DNA of 17,678 bases from an uncultured Chloroflexota bacterium (GTDB lineage: Bacteria; Chloroflexota; Anaerolineae; Aggregatilineales; Phototrophicaceae), in assembly GCA_937870805.1 (NCBI GenBank), contig CALMZT010000913.1:1-17678 (forward strand). The letters run 5' to 3'. The notes below the pieces were generated by a model, which did no database searches, was not told where the DNA came from, and saw only the letters and a list, made by a program, of their open reading frames with translations. Positions 13,801-17,678 of this stretch are shown piece by piece. Made by a program: the position numbers and the translations under genes. Numbering within the stretch: position 1 is the first letter of the stretch; each line of letters starts with the position of its first letter.

Positions 13801-15879
13801 TTACCCTTTGACGATGTGCATTTCCTGTGAAGCCAGCGTAATCGACGAACCTGACCAATCGATATGCTGTTCTTCACGGGTCGGATTATACAGCAAGTAG
13901 CGGCGCTCTCCGGCAGGCGGCAGTGCCTTGAGTTCAAGTGATGGCACGTCGAGCCACAGGCACAATACCTCGTGCAGCTCAACCTGCTTGCCGAACAGCA
14001 GCGCGCTCCAGAAGACTTCGCCAGCGCCGTACAGTTCCTTACCAAGCTCTGCTGTGTGTGTGAACTCGGCAGTGGCTAAGTCCTCATAAGGCACATAAGC
14101 ACAGGGACCGCGCCGTAAATCTTCGGGCAAATAGGGATCGAAGAAGGCGTAATTGTGGCTGCGCTGCAAATTGGCAAACGCCGCCATCGCCCGCGCAGAA
14201 CCCACACCATCCCGCAGCAGTTCCGCCCATGTGATGAGCGTTTCGACGTTCTCTTTGTACGCGGGATAACACAACGACGCACATGCCTGAAACATGCCGC
14301 GTGGGTCATAAAATGGTACTGCGGCGTCTTTACCCCAATAGCCCATGCGCAGCGTGAGATTGACAAAATCCGCTGCCATCGCGTCGAAGTGTTCACCGTA
14401 ACCTGCGCGCGCCAGATAATGTGCCGCTGCTGCTGCATAGGAAAGCTGCTGCGGTTCATGTGTCAGTTGATGTGGCGGTAGCTGATGCATGACGTTCAAC
14501 GCATTCGCTGCCTCTTGCAGATAGTGAGATTTTTGCTCATCAAGCTGATACGCCAGCACACAGCCCGCTGCGTACAAACCGCCGACACTGACGTTGAGTA
14601 AACTGTTGCGCGGTTGCCAATCTTCGGCGTTTGCGAACAGCGGGAATAGATAATGCGTATTGTGCGCAAGCTGCATCGCGCCATGCATCGCACTGAGGAA
14701 CATGATTTTCAGCGTTTGATCGCCCGTGAGATACGCCACCCAGGGCAGCTTAATCAGCGCATTTTCCAGAAAATACCACGTATCCATGAAGCTGTCGCCG
14801 TCACGCGGCGGGTAATTGTTCGCTACGTAGTCCCACTGCGGGCGCGCGAAGTGTGGCAGCGTCTTCAGCAGACGGCGCACGATGGCGTCTGCCTGGCTTA
14901 CAGGTTCATCTCGAACAAGGGGGTTAACCCCCTTGTTCACACTCACCTCACTCATAGCACTGTTCACTTTTTGCCACAGCAGCAGTGGAAACAGTACGTC
15001 CAACTGCGTCATCAGTTCAAAGTTCTGCGCTTCGTCGCGATGCAATGCTGAACTGCCGCGCACGTAAGCACGCAAGCCTTCCACATTATCGACATTGACC
15101 CAGCACGCAGGATTGCGCAGATCTTCCAGCGCGTGTTGCGCCATTGCGCCCCAGCCGATTGCGCCGTTTGTTTGCGCGGGAAGCGTATCCAGCAGCGGCA
15201 GCGCAGCATCAATCAACGCACTTTGGGCTTCCCACGTCGTCGGCACGTCCTCACGGTAGCGCTGCGTGAACCACCACGCCAGATGATGCGTGCCTGGCTC
15301 AAAGTGCGTCGTGACTTCCGGCGTATTCGGCACTAATCCCACGCCGTAGCGCGCCTGTGGGCGATACACCTGCACTTCCCGCATGGCAAACTTGTAGAAA
15401 CGATGCTGTGCCCACGCGAAATGCTCCGGTGGGAAGTAGCAGATCGTTTCCGTATGCGTGGCGTGGTCGTAGAGATAACACGCGGGCAAGTCGTTGCCGC
15501 CGAGTCCCTGTTGATTAACTGTCGGCGCGCGCAGCACGGTTTGCCGCCACGTATGCGCCTGTCGGTCATTCATGTTGTCGAGTTCACCCAGCCACAAAAT
15601 CATTGACGGATTGAGGTCTACAGCTTGTTCGACTTCGAGTTTAATATCCCAGCGAAAGCCACCCGCCTGCGCGCTGACAGCAGCACACCAATGATACCCC
15701 TTACCACTCCCACCAAGATAACCTTCCTCAGCAGCCGAAGCGGCAAGCGCCGCCAGAGGTCGATTAGCGATTGTTGTCGTGTTCTGCCAGCTCTCGCCAT
15801 GCTTAACAGAAGTCATAAATCCCCAGTCGCCGTGATGATCTTTTTCGATCTTCAGGCGCATTTCCCCTGAAACCAACAT
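13801..15879 (-). CDS. Uncharacterised ~692-residue protein of a carbohydrate locus, six-hairpin-like
   Basis: I do not recognise a named family. The N-terminal ~210 residues look beta-rich (W/Y/H-rich, e.g. GYHWCAAVSAQAGGFRWDIKLEVE). The middle (~220-590) is alpha-helical and resembles the (alpha/alpha)6 barrels of six-hairpin glycosidases: DSFMDTWYFLENALIKLPWVAY, MHGAMQLAHNTHYLFPLFA. The C-terminal ~70 residues look like a small beta-sandwich. No signal peptide or membrane helix, so cytoplasmic. Coupling to the GH130 gene (4-base gap) and divergence from a LacI repressor suggest it acts on the same sugar; a hydrolase or isomerase role is inference. The frame can start at TTG 15900, ATG 15879 or ATG 15861; 15879 is chosen but no start has a strong ribosome site. 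Codons ~314-322 arise from a 26-base palindrome (14913-14938) that looks inserted. Confidence 0.8.
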   Translation of the reverse strand: MLVSGEMRLKIEKDHHGDWGFMTSVKHGESWQNTTTIANRPLAALAASAAEEGYLGGSGKGYHWCAAVSAQAGGFRWDIKLEVEQAVDLNPSMILWLGELDNMNDRQAHTWRQTVLRAPTVNQQGLGGNDLPACYLYDHATHTETICYFPPEHFAWAQHRFYKFAMREVQVYRPQARYGVGLVPNTPEVTTHFEPGTHHLAWWFTQRYREDVPTTWEAQSALIDAALPLLDTLPAQTNGAIGWGAMAQHALEDLRNPACWVNVDNVEGLRAYVRGSSALHRDEAQNFELMTQLDVLFPLLLWQKVNSAMSEVSVNKGVNPLVRDEPVSQADAIVRRLLKTLPHFARPQWDYVANNYPPRDGDSFMDTWYFLENALIKLPWVAYLTGDQTLKIMFLSAMHGAMQLAHNTHYLFPLFANAEDWQPRNSLLNVSVGGLYAAGCVLAYQLDEQKSHYLQEAANALNVMHQLPPHQLTHEPQQLSYAAAAAHYLARAGYGEHFDAMAADFVNLTLRMGYWGKDAAVPFYDPRGMFQACASLCYPAYKENVETLITWAELLRDGVGSARAMAAFANLQRSHNYAFFDPYLPEDLRRGPCAYVPYEDLATAEFTHTAELGKELYGAGEVFWSALLFGKQVELHEVLCLWLDVPSLELKALPPAGERRYLLYNPTREEQHIDWSGSSITLASQEMHIVKG
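14913..14938. repeat. 26-base perfect palindrome inside a coding sequence
   Basis: GAACAAGGGGGTT followed at once by its exact complement. It encodes VNKGVNPLV in the 692-residue protein, flanked by Ser/Val/Glu-rich residues (AMSEVS before, RDEPVSQ after) unlike the surrounding helical region. A perfect palindrome this long in coding DNA is unlikely by chance and resembles an interspersed palindromic element that inserted in frame. Confidence 0.75.
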
Positions 15880-15907
15880 GCTTTTGTACCCATTGCACAA
15901 ACTTTTC

Positions 15908-15934
15908 TTGACACCTGACTCATTTTACTATACT
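15908..15934 (+). promoter_or_regulatory. Sigma-70 promoter of the LacI-family gene
   Basis: TTGACA (15908-15913) is a perfect -35. TATACT (15929-15934) gives a -10 at 15-base spacing; TACTTT (15931-15936) gives 17. The LacI operator begins 4 bases further on, so bound repressor would block initiation and the gene is probably self-regulated. Confidence 0.65.
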
Positions 15935-15937
15935 TTT

Positions 15938-15955
15938 AACGTAAACGCTTACGTT
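15938..15955. promoter_or_regulatory. LacI/CcpA-type operator
   Basis: AACGTAAACGCTTACGTT: perfect 7-base half-sites around a CG-containing centre, close to the TGWAARCGYTTWCA consensus of the LacI/GalR family. It sits between the divergent LacI and 692-residue genes. On the leftward strand TATAGT (complement of 15929-15934) could be a -10 with this site covering the -35 zone, so one operator may control both directions. Confidence 0.8.
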
Positions 15956-15957
15956 AC

Positions 15958-15970
15958 TTTAAACGTTTCG
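15958..15970. promoter_or_regulatory. Second LacI-type half-palindrome
   Basis: TTTAAACGTTTCG contains the core AAACGTTT, centred 18 bases from the centre of the main operator. It may be an auxiliary site for the same repressor; the match is weaker. Confidence 0.4.
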
Positions 15971-15984
15971 TGAAAATAAATTTT

Positions 15985-16989
15985 ATGCCATCAATCGTTG
16001 AACACATCGCCAAAGAATTAAATGTTTCCAGCGCATCGGTCTCGCGTGCTCTCAATGACCGACCTGGCGTCGGCGCGGAACTACGGGAACGTATTCTCGA
16101 AAAAGCGCGCGAACTCAACTACACCTCCAGTCTCATCGCGCGCGGCTTAGCGAAATCACAGTCTTTTGGCATCGGCTTTTTTGTGCGCGAAAAGCCGGGT
16201 TTATCAGCGCACACCGACCCGTTTTACAGCGAAATCCTGCACGGTGTCGAACAAGCCATCGCTCGCACCGATTACCACATGACGATGGCAACGCTCACCA
16301 ACGACATTCTCAGTGACCCGGCGCAGTTTCGCTTTGTACGTGAACGGCGTGTCGATGGTTTAATTCTGGCAGGTCCCGATATTCCCAGCGAATTCATCAT
16401 GGCGATGCTGCAAAGCGAAATACCGGTTGTGCTGGTGGATAACCGTTTGGAGTATTCATCGGTAAGTTGCGTCAACGCCGACGACGAATCCGGCAGTTAC
16501 CGCGCCGCGCGCCACCTGATCGAACGCGGGCACAAACATATCGGCGTGCTGTCGGGTCCCAATCAATGGGCAAGCAACCGCCGCCGCGTGGTGGGTTATC
16601 TGCTGGCGCTGCAAGAGGCGGGACTCGAACTGCACGTCGTCCACATGCAAAACACGACCATCGAGTCCGGCGAAGAGGGTTACTACCAGCTTGCCATCCA
16701 GTATCCACAAATCACGGCACTTGGCGCGGTGAATGACTCGATGGCAATTGGGGCAATCCGCGCTGCCCGCGCACAAGGTAAGCGTATCCCTGATGACCTC
16801 GCGGTGATCGGTTTTGACGACATCGCGTGGGCACAGTTGAACGATCCGCCGCTCACAACCATCCACATCCCCAAACAACAGATGGGGAAAGAAGCAGTGA
16901 ACCGCTTAATCGCGACACTCAACGACCCGGAACTGTTGGCGGCAGAAATCACCGTTTCCGTGCAACTCATTCGACGAGGCTCAGCTTAA
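15985..16989 (+). CDS. LacI-family transcriptional repressor
   Basis: A 334-residue regulator. Residues 1-50 are the LacI helix-turn-helix with hinge helix: MPSIVEHIAKELNVSSASVSRALNDRPGV, then LNYTSSLIARGLAKSQ. Residues ~58-330 form the periplasmic-binding-protein-like sugar domain: IGFFV, DGLILAGP, IPVVLVDNR, VNADDESGSYRAARHLIERGHKHIGVLSGP, GAVNDSMAIGAI, DDLAVIGFDDIAWAQLNDPPLTTI. The start is ATG 15985, because LacI proteins begin just ahead of the helix-turn-helix; a GTG five codons earlier (15970) also keeps the frame. Neither has a good ribosome site, so expression is probably low. It should repress its own gene, the divergent sugar-enzyme operon and the downstream ABC transporter until a sugar binds. 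The effector is unknown but likely a product of the GH130 substrate (inference). Confidence 0.95.
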   Translation: MPSIVEHIAKELNVSSASVSRALNDRPGVGAELRERILEKARELNYTSSLIARGLAKSQSFGIGFFVREKPGLSAHTDPFYSEILHGVEQAIARTDYHMTMATLTNDILSDPAQFRFVRERRVDGLILAGPDIPSEFIMAMLQSEIPVVLVDNRLEYSSVSCVNADDESGSYRAARHLIERGHKHIGVLSGPNQWASNRRRVVGYLLALQEAGLELHVVHMQNTTIESGEEGYYQLAIQYPQITALGAVNDSMAIGAIRAARAQGKRIPDDLAVIGFDDIAWAQLNDPPLTTIHIPKQQMGKEAVNRLIATLNDPELLAAEITVSVQLIRRGSA

Positions 16990-17002
16990 GGTAAGGAGGA
17001 AT

Positions 17003-17065
17003 ATGGAAGAACACCACAAATTTCACCATAAATCTACAAATTTCAGTGTTTTAGGAGTCAGGTAA
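17003..17065 (+). CDS. 20-residue leader peptide ORF before the sugar-binding protein gene
   Basis: ATG at 17003 follows AAGGAGGAAT, the strongest ribosome site in this locus, and encodes MEEHHKFHHKSTNFSVLGVR. The stop (17063-17065) is separated by one base from the ATG of the sugar-binding protein gene, so ribosomes finishing here could restart on it. The peptide has four His in two HH pairs and no known domain. It may couple or tune translation of the transporter rather than have its own function. Clear as an ORF; role inferred. Confidence 0.5.
   Translation: MEEHHKFHHKSTNFSVLGVR
17016..17045. repeat. Direct repeat ACAAATTTCA
   Basis: ACAAATTTCA occurs at 17016-17025 and again at 17036-17045, exactly 20 bases apart, in the leader ORF. 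The copies are in different reading frames, so the repeat is a DNA or RNA feature and not a peptide repeat. Function unknown. Confidence 0.5.
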
Positions 17066-17066
17066 A

Positions 17067-17678
17067 ATGAAAAACTATCGCATCCTTTTAGTGACTGTAC
17101 TGCTGCTTTTGGCATTCACTCTGCCAGTCGCGGCGCAAGACCCCGTAACCATTACCTTATCGACATGGGCAGGCGTAGACGAATCCGCCGAATTACAAGT
17201 GATCATCGACGAAATCAACGCCAGCCAGAGCGATTACCAGATCGTTCACCAGCCCATCCCCAGCGACTACTATACACAAGTACAGACGCAGATCGCAGGT
17301 GGCTCTGGCGCAGACCTGTACTGGATCGACCAGGACAACGGAACGCTGGCTGCTGAAGGCGTCTTCATGCCGCTGGACGAATGCCTGGCAGACTCCGAAG
17401 CCGGAACTGCGGGCGACCTCACTGATTATTTCCCCGGCGTGCTGCAAACCGTGCAGTTCGATGGACAGACCTATGGCTTGCCCTGGATTGCCCAACCCGT
17501 CGTAACCTACTTCAATCGCGGTATGTTCGACGCCGCTGGCTTGGAATACCCGACGAGCGATTGGGATTGGAACGACTTCCTTGATACGGCACGCGCCCTG
17601 ACCACCGACACGGATGGTGATGGTGAAGTCGATCAATGGGGCTTTGTCGCCAATGGTTGGCCCCCACCCGCGATGTTC
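17067..17678 (+). CDS. ABC sugar transporter substrate-binding protein, N-terminal 204 residues
   Basis: The extracytoplasmic sugar-binding subunit of an ABC importer (solute-binding family 1), cut by the window end at about half its usual 420-450 residues. Residues 1-24 are a signal peptide (MKNYR, then a Leu/Val-rich core ending LPVAAQ) without a lipobox Cys, so it looks secreted rather than a lipoprotein. Mature-part landmarks: VTITLSTWAGVDES, YYTQVQTQIAGGSGADLYWID, GVFMPLDECL, FDGQTYGLPWIAQPVVTYFNRGMFDAAGL, and DTDGDGEVDQWGF near the cut. AGGAG at 17053-17057 is 9 bases from the ATG. Permease genes probably follow outside the window. The divergent GH130 gene points to a beta-mannoside or related oligosaccharide as cargo (inference). 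Confidence 0.93.
   Translation, partial: MKNYRILLVTVLLLLAFTLPVAAQDPVTITLSTWAGVDESAELQVIIDEINASQSDYQIVHQPIPSDYYTQVQTQIAGGSGADLYWIDQDNGTLAAEGVFMPLDECLADSEAGTAGDLTDYFPGVLQTVQFDGQTYGLPWIAQPVVTYFNRGMFDAAGLEYPTSDWDWNDFLDTARALTTDTDGDGEVDQWGFVANGWPPPAMF

Noticed and set aside
13797..14045. An 83-codon N-terminal extension of the GH130 protein
   Set aside because: It lies inside the coding sequence of the upstream gene in another frame, is Cys/Arg-rich, and GH130 homology and a ribosome site start at 13796.
1..17678. CRISPR array, tRNA/rRNA genes, insertion sequence or prophage
   Set aside because: No regularly spaced repeats with spacers, no tRNA-like cloverleaf, no transposase, integrase or phage motifs were seen on either strand.

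Overview
The window looks like a chromosomal contig of a bacterium, most probably a Chloroflexota/Anaerolineae-type organism. The grounds are style rather than a marker gene: a giant PAS/GAF sensor kinase with the GAF signature (SLVARAART...LIGVLDVQ) familiar from that phylum, receiver domains fused to unexpected partners, and a LacI/ABC-sugar locus with a signal-peptide substrate-binding protein. No rRNA, tRNA, CRISPR array, transposase or phage gene was seen. The first ~118 bases differ sharply in composition from the rest (95 of 120 bases G+C, against 139 of 240 in the next stretch).

Layout. (1) 1-2918, minus strand: a signalling operon read leftwards. It starts with a 709-residue threonine-synthase-like PLP enzyme carrying two C-terminal receiver (REC) domains. 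Then come a stand-alone 124-residue REC protein and a second REC gene that, after its conserved Thr83, changes abruptly into a Gly-rich, cell-wall-anchor-like tail and runs off the window edge. (2) 2919-3512: a 594-base gene-free stretch with several short direct and inverted repeats. (3) 3513-6033: an AraC-family regulator (minus) divergent from a short-chain dehydrogenase and a DUF2255 protein (plus), a compact oxidoreductase cassette. (4) 6456-12287, minus: one 1943-residue membrane histidine kinase with six GAF and three PAS domains, built partly by internal duplication, and followed by a probable terminator hairpin. (5) 12747-17678: a carbohydrate locus. A LacI-type repressor and an ABC sugar-binding protein (cut by the window end) are on plus. 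An uncharacterised ~692-residue protein and a GH130-type glycoside phosphorylase are on minus. They diverge from a 90-base region holding a textbook LacI-family operator.

How it fits together. The left operon and the large kinase may belong to one phosphorelay: the kinase has no receiver of its own, and four REC domains lie in the operon without a kinase. This is inference; the two are separated by the AraC/SDR cassette. The right-hand locus reads as import of an oligosaccharide by an ABC transporter, cytoplasmic cleavage by the GH130 enzyme (family chemistry: beta-mannoside phosphorolysis) with the unknown 692-residue protein, and local control by LacI.

Most notable points: the PLP enzyme-REC-REC fusion; the REC/anchor junction at the window start (possibly an assembly chimera); a 26-base perfect palindrome inside the 692-residue gene that looks like an in-frame palindromic insertion; and a 20-residue leader ORF with a strong ribosome binding site just before the sugar-binding protein gene.
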